From positions 1-5,615 of the forward strand of contig CALWJG010000113.1 of the NCBI GenBank assembly GCA_944380945.1: a stretch of DNA of 5,615 nucleotides, in the 5' to 3' direction. Below are positions 1-5,611 of the stretch, piece by piece. Source of the DNA: an uncultured Agathobaculum sp. (GTDB lineage: Bacteria; Bacillota; Clostridia; Oscillospirales; Butyricicoccaceae). How positions within the stretch are numbered: the stretch's first letter is position 1; each line of letters opens with the position of its first letter. The translations under genes and the position numbers were made by a program. The notes under the pieces were generated by a model, which saw nothing but the letters and a program-made list of their open reading frames with translations, was not told where the DNA came from and ran no database searches.

Positions 1-2
1 TA

Positions 3-36
3 AGGCTGTCGAAAAACTGCGTTTTTCGAACAGCCT
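3..36. repeat. Long inverted repeat (hairpin) at the left edge
   Basis: Arms 3-17 and 21-36 pair over 15 base pairs with one bulged A (position 29) and a TGC loop. The A-run and T-run lie inside the stem, so the structure looks the same from both strands. No free T-tail follows on the plus strand, and the minus-strand tail is cut by the window edge. It may be a bidirectional terminator for a gene outside the window. Similar GGCTGTCGAAAAA palindromes are, as I recall, frequent between genes in GC-rich gut clostridia, but I could not check this. Confidence 0.6.
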
Positions 37-167
37 CTCGATCGAAACCACGCTTGCACTCATTCAATAGCCGCCGCATTGCGGCGGAAAGCGGTCAGCG
101 GGCTACGGCCCGATCGAATATTCCGCTGTCTGCGCGCGCCCTATAGGCACACTTGACAGCGGTTTGT

Positions 168-227
168 ATAAAATCCGAGGTACACGCCCCCGGATTTTAT
201 GAAAGCAGCGGTTTCACCGCTGCTTTC
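168..227. repeat. Two adjoining inverted repeats
   Basis: The first repeat pairs 168-177 (ATAAAATCCG) with 191-200 (CGGATTTTAT) around a 13-nt loop. The second begins at the next base and pairs 201-211 with 217-227 (GAAAGCAGCGG / CCGCTGCTTTC) around TTTCA. Both stems are perfect. The plus strand continues TGTTTGAATG, so the second could be a weak plus-strand terminator. The back-to-back placement would also suit a structured RNA. Confidence 0.55.
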
Positions 228-273
228 TGTTTGAATGCGCGCCTGCGGCGCGAGGACTTTTTTTGACAAACTG

Positions 274-297
274 AAGCCGCCCATCGGGGCGGCTTTT
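274..297. terminator. Rho-independent terminator after the HD-domain gene
   Basis: A perfect 9-bp stem pairs AAGCCGCCC (274-282) with GGGCGGCTT (287-295) around the loop ATCG. It lies 13 bp beyond the stop codon of the minus-strand HD gene, where its terminator is expected. The better T-run (294-297) is on the plus strand. The minus-strand tail reads TTCAGTTTG, which is only moderately U-rich. It may therefore act in both directions. The stem core is identical to that of the terminator after fhs. Confidence 0.6.
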
Positions 298-310
298 GCT
301 TTACACCTTT

Positions 311-883
311 TCAGTTTTCGAGCTGCGCCATCTGCGCGTTCACCGCGTCCTCGCAGTCGCGCATGGCGTCCAGCGTCTGCTGCATAAGCTCATCCAGCGT
401 CAGGCCGCACAGCTCGGCGCCCTTTGCGATCACCTCGCGCGAGCAGCCTGCGGCGAACTTCTTGTCCTTGTATTTCTTCTTCAGGCTCTTGAGCTCCATA
501 TCCTGCACGCTCTTGGACGGCCGCATGAGCGCCGCCGACCAGACAAGGCCGGTCAGCTCGTCGGCCGCGAACAGCAGCTTTTCCATCTCGCGCGTGGGTT
601 CGACGTCCGAGCACAGCCCCCATCCGTGGCTACACACCGCGTGGATGGTCGCCTCGTCCGCACCGCCCGCGCGCAGCAGTTCAGGGGCCTTTTGGCAGTG
701 CTCGTCCGGCCACTGCTCAAAGTCGATGTCGTGCAGCAGGCCGACCACGCCCCAGAAGTCCGCGTCCTCGCCGCGCTGCCGGGCGAAATACCGCATCACG
801 CCCTCGACCGTCAGCGCGTGGCGCAGATGGAACGGCTCCTTGTTGTACTTGCAAAGAAGTTCCCAAGCCTTGTTTCTGTCCAT
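311..883 (-). CDS. HD-domain predicted metal-dependent hydrolase
   Basis: A 190-residue cytoplasmic protein with the spaced metal ligands of the HD phosphohydrolase fold: His22, the doublet His51-Asp52 in GLLHDIDFEQWP, further histidines at 62, 81 and 86, and Asp108 in the AADE motif. It resembles the small stand-alone predicted HD hydrolases (COG2316-like), which have about this length. The substrate of these proteins is unknown, so I assign none. The C-terminal part (about 125-190) is lysine-rich and helical, without a recognised domain. There is no signal peptide or membrane segment. The ATG at 883 has AAAGGA (893-898) nine bases upstream, which supports the start. It lies 76 bp downstream of the SEDS gene on the same strand, so co-transcription is possible, although two small hairpins occupy the gap. 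Fold assignment is fairly secure; function is not. Confidence 0.8.
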   Translation of the reverse strand: MDRNKAWELLCKYNKEPFHLRHALTVEGVMRYFARQRGEDADFWGVVGLLHDIDFEQWPDEHCQKAPELLRAGGADEATIHAVCSHGWGLCSDVEPTREMEKLLFAADELTGLVWSAALMRPSKSVQDMELKSLKKKYKDKKFAAGCSREVIAKGAELCGLTLDELMQQTLDAMRDCEDAVNAQMAQLEN

Positions 884-903
884 GCTTCCGCATCCTTTCT
901 CTC

Positions 904-947
904 GCCGCCGTGCGGCGGCATAAAATCCGTAAACGGCCGCGCCGTTT
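904..947. repeat. Two small hairpins between the SEDS and HD genes
   Basis: Arms 931-937/941-947 (AAACGGC / GCCGTTT, loop CGC) and 904-909/914-919 (GCCGCC / GGCGGC, loop GTGC) are perfect inverted repeats. Read on the minus strand, the first lies 12 bases past the SEDS stop and is followed by ACGGATTTTATG, so it could be a weak terminator or an RNA-stabilising stem. The T-tail is poor, so read-through into the HD gene is plausible. Confidence 0.45.
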
Positions 948-959
948 GCACCTCCGCTG

Positions 960-2090
960 TTATTGCAGCCACGAGGGCTTCTCGCGCATGCGCACGCCCG
1001 CCGCGATGCCGAGCGCGGCGTACATGGTCATGATCGAGGTGCCGCCGTAGGAGAAGAACGGCAGCGTCAGGCCCATGACCGGCAGCAGGCCGATGTTCAT
1101 GAAGATGTTCATAAAGGTCTGGAACAGGAACATGCCGCCCACGCCCACCGCCAGCAGGGCGGAAAACGTCGTGGAGGCGCGGTAGGAAACGTAGAACAGC
1201 CGCACGATCAGCAGCGTCAGCAGCAGCACGATCAGGATGCTGCCGATAAAGCCCAGCTCCTCGCCCGCGACCGAGAAGATATAGTCGGTCTGGTTTTCCG
1301 GCACCAGCTGCATCTGGGTCATGGTGCCGTGGGTCAGCCCCTGGCCGGACACCTGCCCCGAGCCGATGGCGATCTTGCCGTAGGTCGCCTGACGAGAAGC
1401 GTCCAGATCGATCGACGGGTCGAACAGCACGAGGATGCGGGTCTTCTGGTATTCATCCAGCGCAAAGTTCCACAGGAGCGGGATGCTGGCGACGCCCAGC
1501 CCCACGCCGACCGCCAGCCACTTGATCGACAGCCCGGCCGCGAACAGCATGATCAGCGCGATCATGAAATACTGGATCGCCATGCCGGTGTCGCCCGAGG
1601 AAATAATGACCGCGCCCATCATAATGAGCGTGTGCAGCGCGATGACGAACAGCCCGCGCCACTCGCTGATGTGCTCCTTGATCTCGGAAATATGCGCGGC
1701 GAGCGTGAAAATGAAGATCAGCTTGCCCAGCTCGCCCGGCTGCAAATTGGTAACTTCCAGATCGAGCCACGCGCGCTGGCCGTTGACCTCGGTGCCCAGC
1801 GGGGTGAACAGCAGCAGCTGCAGGCCGATGTTGATCAGCACGAATATCTTCCACCAGCCGCTCATGGTCTCCAGATCGATCAGGCTCATCAGAACGAATG
1901 CGGCCAGACCGATGACGATCGCCGCCGCCTGAATGACCAGATTGCGGGTGCTGCCGTCCTGCCATGTGGCGGGGTTGAGCGTGGCGGAATAGATCAGCAC
2001 CATGCCGTATGCCGAGCAGACCAGCGCGAGGATCGCCAGATACAGGTCGGTATTCTTGATATAATTGACGACCGTTTTGACAACGTCCAT
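960..2090 (-). CDS. rodA: SEDS-family peptidoglycan polymerase (RodA/FtsW/SpoVE type, RodA-like)
   Basis: Polytopic membrane protein of 376 residues with about ten hydrophobic segments, the usual size of SEDS glycosyltransferases. These polymerise lipid II into glycan strands at the membrane together with a class B penicillin-binding protein. Family signatures are NGQRAWL (103-109), LQPGELGK (116-123), KIAIGSGQ (239-246), VPENQTDYIF (263-272) and GLLPVMGLTLPFFSYGGTS (334-352). Asp269 in the TDYIF motif corresponds to the conserved catalytic aspartate. The KIAIGSG stretch and the lack of division genes nearby favour an elongation RodA, but SpoVE or FtsW paralogues cannot be excluded. I chose the ATG at 2090 because AAAGGAGG stands just upstream with good spacing. 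An in-frame ATG at 2120 would begin almost at the predicted transcription start and lacks a ribosome binding site. No partner PBP gene is in the window. Confidence 0.9.
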   Translation of the reverse strand: MDVVKTVVNYIKNTDLYLAILALVCSAYGMVLIYSATLNPATWQDGSTRNLVIQAAAIVIGLAAFVLMSLIDLETMSGWWKIFVLINIGLQLLLFTPLGTEVNGQRAWLDLEVTNLQPGELGKLIFIFTLAAHISEIKEHISEWRGLFVIALHTLIMMGAVIISSGDTGMAIQYFMIALIMLFAAGLSIKWLAVGVGLGVASIPLLWNFALDEYQKTRILVLFDPSIDLDASRQATYGKIAIGSGQVSGQGLTHGTMTQMQLVPENQTDYIFSVAGEELGFIGSILIVLLLTLLIVRLFYVSYRASTTFSALLAVGVGGMFLFQTFMNIFMNIGLLPVMGLTLPFFSYGGTSIMTMYAALGIAAGVRMREKPSWLQ

Positions 2091-2128
2091 GCCGTCCCTC
2101 CTTTGGCCGGTATTTTTCAACGCTTTAT

Positions 2129-2157
2129 ATCATACCACAATCAGGCTGCTTTTTTAA
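2129..2157 (-). promoter_or_regulatory. Predicted sigma-A promoter of the SEDS gene
   Basis: On the minus strand an extended -10, TGGTATGAT (TATGAT at 2129-2134), is preceded 17 bp upstream by TTAAAA (2152-2157), a four-of-six match to TTGACA. Transcription would start near 2122, giving a leader of about 32 nt that includes the AAAGGAGG site. The position fits the start codon at 2090. Confidence 0.55.
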
Positions 2158-2191
2158 GTCACAAATTCGGCAAATTTTTCGCGCCGCAAGC

Positions 2192-2220
2192 TGGAAAACT
2201 GTGCACAACATTGTTATAAT
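2192..2220 (+). promoter_or_regulatory. Predicted sigma-A promoter of fhs
   Basis: A consensus TATAAT at 2215-2220 carries the extended -10 TG dinucleotide (2212-2213). TGGAAA at 2192-2197 lies 17 bp upstream as a four-of-six -35. Transcription would begin near 2227, leaving a leader of about 35 nt, too short for a riboswitch. Confidence 0.7.
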
Positions 2221-2246
2221 GAAAGCAATATCAATGCGCAGACAAA

Positions 2247-2254
2247 AAGGGAGG
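2247..2254 (+). promoter_or_regulatory. Ribosome binding site of fhs
   Basis: AAGGGAGG stands seven bases before the ATG at 2262. It fixes this start and argues against the overlapping reading frame that opens at 2201. Confidence 0.8.
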
Positions 2255-2261
2255 AACTGCT

Positions 2262-3932
2262 ATGTTATCCGATATCGAAATCGCACAGGGCTGCCAGATG
2301 CGCCCGATCACCGACGTCGCCGCGGACGCCGGTCTGGATGCGGACGACCTCGAACTCTACGGCAAATACAAGGCCAAGCTGTCCGCCGACGTGTGGAACA
2401 AGGTCGGCGGCCGCCCGAACGGCAAGCTGGTGCTGGTCACGGCCATCAACCCCACCCCCGCGGGCGAGGGCAAGACCACCACGACGGTCGGCCTCGGTCA
2501 GGCGATGGCAAAGCTCGGCAAAAAAGCGATGATCGCGCTGCGCGAGCCCTCGCTCGGCCCGGTGTTCGGCATCAAGGGCGGCGCGGCCGGCGGCGGCTGG
2601 GCGCAGGTCGTGCCGATGGAGGACATCAACCTGCACTTTACCGGCGATATGCACGCCATCACGGCGGCCAACAACCTGCTCTGCGCCATGCTGGACAACC
2701 ACATGCAGCAGGGCAACGCGCTTGGCATCGACCCGCGCCGCGTCATCTTCACCCGCGTGATGGATATGAACGACCGCGCGCTGCGCAACATCACCATCGG
2801 TCTGGGCGGCAAGGTCAACGGCGTGCCGCGCGAGGACCACTTCATGATCACGGTCGCCAGCGAGATCATGGCGATCCTGTGCCTTGCCTCGGATCTGGAG
2901 GACCTGAAAAAGCGCTTCGGCGATATTCTGGTCGCCTATTCCTACGACGGCAAGCCGGTCTACGCGCGCGACCTCAAGGCCGAGGGCGCGATGGCCGCGC
3001 TGATGAAGGACGCGATCAAGCCCAACCTCGTGCAGACGCTCGAGGGCACGCCCTGCCTGATGCACGGCGGCCCGTTCGCCAACATCGCGCACGGCTGCAA
3101 CAGCGTGCAGGCGACCGGCCTCGCGCTCAAGCTGGCGGACATCGCCATCACCGAGGCCGGCTTCGGCGCGGACCTCGGCGCGGAGAAATTCATGGACATC
3201 AAGTGCCGCAAGGCCGGCTTTGCGCCCGACTGCATCGTGCTGGTCGCGACGGTGCGCGCGCTCAAATACAACGGCGGCGTGCCCAAGGCCGAGCTGAACG
3301 CGCCCGATCTGGCGGCGCTCGAGCGCGGCATCTGCAATCTGGACGCGCATCTGGACAACATGGCGAAGTTCGGCGTGCCGGTGGTCGTGGCGATCAACGC
3401 CTTCCCGACCGACACGGAGGAGGAAGTCGCGTTCATCCGCGAGCACTGCGCGGCGCGCGGCGTGCGCGTGGCGCTTTCCGAGGTGTTCGCCAAGGGCGGC
3501 GAGGGCGGCAAGGCGCTCGCAAACGAGGTGCTCGCCGTGCTCGACGAGGGCAAGGCGGACTTCCACATGCTCTACGAGGACGCGCTCCCGCTCGAGGACA
3601 AGATCCGCAAGATCGCCAAGGAGATCTACGGCGCGCTCGGCGTGACCATCGCCCCGGCGGCGCACAAGGAGCTCCAGAACATCACCGAGATGGGCTATGG
3701 CCACCTGCCGGTGTGCGTGGCAAAGACCCAGTATTCCCTGTCCGACGACCCGGCGCTGCTCGGCCGCCCGACCGAGTTTGTCGTCAACGTCCGTACGGCG
3801 CGTCTCGCCGCAGGCGCAGGCTTTGTCGTCGTCGAGACCGGCGCGATCATGACCATGCCCGGCCTGCCCAAGGTGCCGGCCGCGGAGAAGATCGACGTGG
3901 ATAAGGACGGCAAGATCACCGGCCTGTTCTGA
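2262..3932 (+). CDS. fhs: Formate-tetrahydrofolate ligase
   Basis: Cytoplasmic enzyme of one-carbon metabolism (EC 6.3.4.3). It joins formate to tetrahydrofolate with ATP to give 10-formyl-THF, used for purines and formyl-Met-tRNA and, in acetogens, in the methyl branch of the Wood-Ljungdahl pathway. The 556 residues match the family's usual length end to end. Diagnostic stretches are the nucleotide-binding PTPAGEGKTTT (64-74), EPSLGPVFGIKGGAAGGG (95-112), FTGDMHAITAANNLL (126-140), HGGPFANIAHG (268-278), TEAGFGADLGAEKF (297-310) and a terminal MTMPGLPKVPAAEKID. No key motif is missing and the frame is intact. It has its own promoter and terminator, so it is probably monocistronic; no other folate gene (folD, fchA, metF) is beside it. 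Whether it runs forward or in reverse, making ATP from 10-formyl-THF, cannot be told from sequence. Confidence 0.97.
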   Translation: MLSDIEIAQGCQMRPITDVAADAGLDADDLELYGKYKAKLSADVWNKVGGRPNGKLVLVTAINPTPAGEGKTTTTVGLGQAMAKLGKKAMIALREPSLGPVFGIKGGAAGGGWAQVVPMEDINLHFTGDMHAITAANNLLCAMLDNHMQQGNALGIDPRRVIFTRVMDMNDRALRNITIGLGGKVNGVPREDHFMITVASEIMAILCLASDLEDLKKRFGDILVAYSYDGKPVYARDLKAEGAMAALMKDAIKPNLVQTLEGTPCLMHGGPFANIAHGCNSVQATGLALKLADIAITEAGFGADLGAEKFMDIKCRKAGFAPDCIVLVATVRALKYNGGVPKAELNAPDLAALERGICNLDAHLDNMAKFGVPVVVAINAFPTDTEEEVAFIREHCAARGVRVALSEVFAKGGEGGKALANEVLAVLDEGKADFHMLYEDALPLEDKIRKIAKEIYGALGVTIAPAAHKELQNITEMGYGHLPVCVAKTQYSLSDDPALLGRPTEFVVNVRTARLAAGAGFVVVETGAIMTMPGLPKVPAAEKIDVDKDGKITGLF

Positions 3933-3951
3933 TTTTTCATAGGACGCAGCG

Positions 3952-3978
3952 AAAAGCCGCCCGGAGGGGCGGCTTTTT
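3952..3978. terminator. Bidirectional Rho-independent terminator between convergent genes
   Basis: A perfect 11-bp stem pairs AAAAGCCGCCC (3952-3962) with GGGCGGCTTTT (3967-3977) around the loop GGAG. It has a T-run on the plus strand and, because the left arm begins with A, a T-run on the minus strand too. It lies 19 bp after the fhs stop and 8 bp beyond the stop of the convergent anti-sigma-like gene, so it can serve both. Confidence 0.9.
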
Positions 3979-3986
3979 CATTTGCG

Positions 3987-4985
3987 CTATTCAGAGAGCG
4001 GGACAGTGGTGTCCCCGATCATAAGGGCCTGCACATCGTCGATGCCGATATGCCCCAGACCGCGGTTAAACTCTTCAAACTGAATCTCAAAACCCTCGCT
4101 ACCACTGCTTTTACTTCTCTGCCACAGCATCTCTCCGTTTTTCAGCTGCAGCTGCACATAGAACGCACGGCTGTTGTCCTGCCCAAGCTGGAGAAACCGG
4201 CCGTCCAGACTGATGCCCAGCGGCGCAAGGTATAGGTTATCCAGCTGGACAACGGCGCCATTCGGCAGCGTGACCTGCCGGTCGATCGTCAGGATCTCGT
4301 CCACCGGCTCCCATTCTGTCGGGAAAGTGAACGTCCAGTTGCCCTTTATCATTTCATATTTTCCGGTATCTGTGTCCATATAAAAGATCATGTTGAAAAT
4401 GACCGTATATTCCTCCGGCCACTCCTCCAGATACATCTCGTAAACAAATTCCACCTCGTTGTCATCCTGGTCGGCGTCGGGCAGCACATACGGCCCGCTT
4501 GCACCGCCCAAGATGTCCGTCTCGTTGACATCCAGCATTGCCTTGTCATCCGTCACCAAATCCATCTGGGTGCGCGGTATTGTCCCGGGATCCTCAGTCA
4601 CCTGTTCTGCGCGCAGCGGTTTGCCGTCGTCCCGCGACACTGTCCCCTTGATGTAGACGGTGCGGGTGCTGCCGTACATCTCATCAAAGGTGATGGTATA
4701 GCCGCCGTCCGACTGGCTGAGGTTCAGCGGCGTGCCGCCGTGATCCTGCTCCCAATCGTCCATGGTCTGGCGCGCCCAGTCAAGGTACACTGCAGCGGCA
4801 ACGCAGCCGGTGATCAGCAGCAGCACGGCAGCGGCGACAAGGATCATCCTCCGTTTCGTTTTCATACGTCTCCGCTCCTTTCCTCCGGTGACCGCCTGCA
4901 ATATGCGGGCCTTGGATGCCTCCGGCAGCGCCGCGCCCGCCATCCGGCGGTCGATCGCCTGTTTCAGCTTATCATCCATCGTCAT
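3987..4985 (-). CDS. Membrane-anchored anti-sigma-factor-like protein (DUF4179-like)
   Basis: A 332-residue protein in three parts. A short charged cytoplasmic N-terminus (about 1-46, DDKLKQAIDRRM) probably binds the sigma factor. A single hydrophobic segment follows (about 47-67), then a large acidic, beta-rich outer domain (about 70-332). Its position directly behind, and overlapping, an ECF sigma gene is the main evidence that it restrains that sigma factor. The layout and the TITFDEMYGSTRTVYIKGTV region resemble DUF4179 anti-sigma proteins, but no motif is decisive and the signal sensed is unknown. The start overlaps the sigma gene by 14 nt, or by 8 if the second ATG at 4979 is used; a GGGTGGG stretch could serve either. 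The hydrophobic segment contains LITGC, which matches a lipobox, and a second strong ribosome binding site precedes Met41. Base composition is visibly less GC-rich than in fhs. Confidence 0.75.
   Translation of the reverse strand: MTMDDKLKQAIDRRMAGAALPEASKARILQAVTGGKERRRMKTKRRMILVAAAVLLLITGCVAAAVYLDWARQTMDDWEQDHGGTPLNLSQSDGGYTITFDEMYGSTRTVYIKGTVSRDDGKPLRAEQVTEDPGTIPRTQMDLVTDDKAMLDVNETDILGGASGPYVLPDADQDDNEVEFVYEMYLEEWPEEYTVIFNMIFYMDTDTGKYEMIKGNWTFTFPTEWEPVDEILTIDRQVTLPNGAVVQLDNLYLAPLGISLDGRFLQLGQDNSRAFYVQLQLKNGEMLWQRSKSSGSEGFEIQFEEFNRGLGHIGIDDVQALMIGDTTVPLSE
4875..4886 (-). promoter_or_regulatory. Internal Shine-Dalgarno-like site inside the anti-sigma gene
   Basis: On the minus strand GGAGGAAAGGAG lies nine bases before the in-frame ATG at 4865 (codon 41). 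It is a better match to the 16S tail than the site at the gene's own start. It would give a 292-residue form beginning MKTKRRMILVAAAVLLLITGC. Use in the cell is inference; the codons also simply encode GGKER. Confidence 0.4.
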
Positions 4986-5472
4986 CCCACCCTTTCAGCG
5001 TTTGTTTCAGCTGCGCCCGCGCGCGGCGCAGCCGTGTCGAGACCGTATTTTCCTTTTCGTGCAGCAGCGCCGCGATCTCCGGTATGGTCAGCTGCTGCCA
5101 GTAGTAGAGCAGCACCGGCTCGCGGTACTTGGGCGCAAGCGCCAGCACCTGCCGCAGGATCTCGTCATCCTGCGGTTCTGCGTCCGGCGGCGCAGGGATC
5201 TGCTCGAGCAGCTCCCCTCCGTCCAGCCGCCTGCGGTACCAGCACAGGCGGCGGTAGTCGCGGCAGACGTTGACCGCGATCGTGGTCAGCCAGGTTTTTT
5301 CGCTGGCGCGCGCCTCAAAATCGTCCAGCCTGCGCCAGGCCTTGAGCATGGTGTCCTGCACCGCGTCCTCCGCCAGATGCGGGTCGCTGAGCAGCAGCAG
5401 ACACAGGCGGTACAGCCGGTCGCCGTGCGCTTCCACCAGACGGGTGAACCTCTCCTGCCGGTCGTTTTCCAT
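4972..5472 (-). CDS. ECF-type RNA polymerase sigma factor (sigma-70 family)
   Basis: A 166-residue group 4 sigma factor, the usual size for this class, which directs RNA polymerase to stress- or envelope-responsive promoters. Region 2 spans about 8-76, with core-binding and -10 contacts in AEDAVQDTMLKAWRRL (34-49) and TWLTTIAVNVCRDYRR (60-75). A short acidic/proline linker (about 84-103) leads to region 4 (about 104-158), whose helix-turn-helix runs LTIPEIAALLHEKENTVSTRLRRARAQL. I took the ATG at 5472 because AAAGGGGG (5480-5487) stands seven bases upstream and the protein then begins where family members do. The longer frame from 5589 would run through the promoter and a hairpin. The 3' end overlaps the anti-sigma-like gene, implying coupled translation. 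The likely regulon, including self-control, is unknown. Confidence 0.93.
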   Translation of the reverse strand: MENDRQERFTRLVEAHGDRLYRLCLLLLSDPHLAEDAVQDTMLKAWRRLDDFEARASEKTWLTTIAVNVCRDYRRLCWYRRRLDGGELLEQIPAPPDAEPQDDEILRQVLALAPKYREPVLLYYWQQLTIPEIAALLHEKENTVSTRLRRARAQLKQTLKGWDDDG

Positions 5473-5494
5473 TCGCTCGCCCCCTTTCACCCTA

Positions 5495-5524
5495 TTAGAC
5501 GGCTGCCGCGCGGTTTTCCGTTCA
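5495..5524 (-). promoter_or_regulatory. Candidate ECF promoter, possibly autoregulated
   Basis: On the minus strand CGTCTAA (5495-5501) resembles the CGTC-type -10 of Firmicute ECF sigmas, and TGAACG (5519-5524) carries the AAC core of an ECF -35. The gap from AAC to CGTC is 18 bp, slightly longer than the usual 16-17. Transcription would start near 5488, directly before the ribosome binding site. ECF operons are often self-activated, so this is a reasonable inference. No good sigma-A promoter is visible here. Confidence 0.45.
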
Positions 5525-5568
5525 CTTTCGCGAAAATATTTCCGCGCGGCCTTCATCCCCGGACAGCC

Positions 5569-5611
5569 AAACAGGCGGACGCCCCACACAGGGAGCGTCC
5601 GCCTGTTTTTT
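5569..5611. terminator. Strong terminator-like hairpin at the right edge
   Basis: A perfect 14-bp stem pairs AAACAGGCGGACGC (5569-5582) with GCGTCCGCCTGTTT (5595-5608). An inner CCC/GGG pairing (5583-5585 with 5591-5593, one bulged A) closes on ACACA. The six-T run (5606-5611) is on the plus strand. The minus-strand tail is only TTTGGCTG. It may end a minus-strand gene lying to the right of the window, or block antisense transcription; no plus-strand gene in the window needs it. Confidence 0.7.

Larger units (their letters stand above)
1..310. other. Gene-free, hairpin-dense left flank
   Basis: I see no credible coding region here on either strand. The stretch is packed with inverted repeats: 3-36, 71-87, 99-112, 123-130 with 155-162, 168-177 with 191-200, 201-227, 238-252 and 274-295. 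Hairpin 201-227 has an 11-bp stem and starts directly after the preceding stem ends. Hairpin 238-252 is followed by a seven-T run at 258-264. These could be stacked terminators, remnants of a dispersed palindromic repeat, or a structured RNA. I do not recognise a known RNA family. No convincing promoter with correct spacing drives the region; a TTGACA at 153-158 has no -10 at the right distance. Confidence 0.6.

Noticed and set aside
153..172. TTGACA followed by TATAAA as a promoter in the left flank
   Set aside because: The spacing between the two elements is 8 bp, far from the 16-18 bp needed, and the AT stretch is an arm of a hairpin.
199..234. Tiny frame ATGAAAGCAGCG... of 11 codons
   Set aside because: It lies entirely within a hairpin and has no ribosome binding site.
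963..2219. Long plus-strand open frame (418 codons) opposite the SEDS gene
   Set aside because: Its product is rich in Gln, His, Arg and Asp with no domain, as expected from the antisense of a GC-rich membrane-protein gene. It lacks a ribosome binding site, and the opposite strand has clear SEDS motifs.
2221..2261. Folate or other riboswitch in the fhs leader
   Set aside because: The predicted leader is about 35 nt and holds no extended secondary structure or known aptamer pattern.
2265..3704. Long minus-strand open frame (479 codons) opposite fhs
   Set aside because: It results from strong GC bias at third positions in fhs. The product is Arg/His/Val/Ala-rich low-complexity sequence, while fhs is unambiguous.
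2201..3904. Plus-strand frame of 567 codons overlapping fhs in another frame
   Set aside because: It starts upstream of the mapped promoter -10 and encodes Arg/Gly-rich low-complexity sequence. The fhs frame has the ribosome binding site and every family motif.
5473..5589. N-terminal extension of the sigma factor from the ATG at 5589
   Set aside because: It would cross the candidate promoter, the ribosome binding site and part of a hairpin. The added 39 residues do not look like a sigma factor N-terminus.
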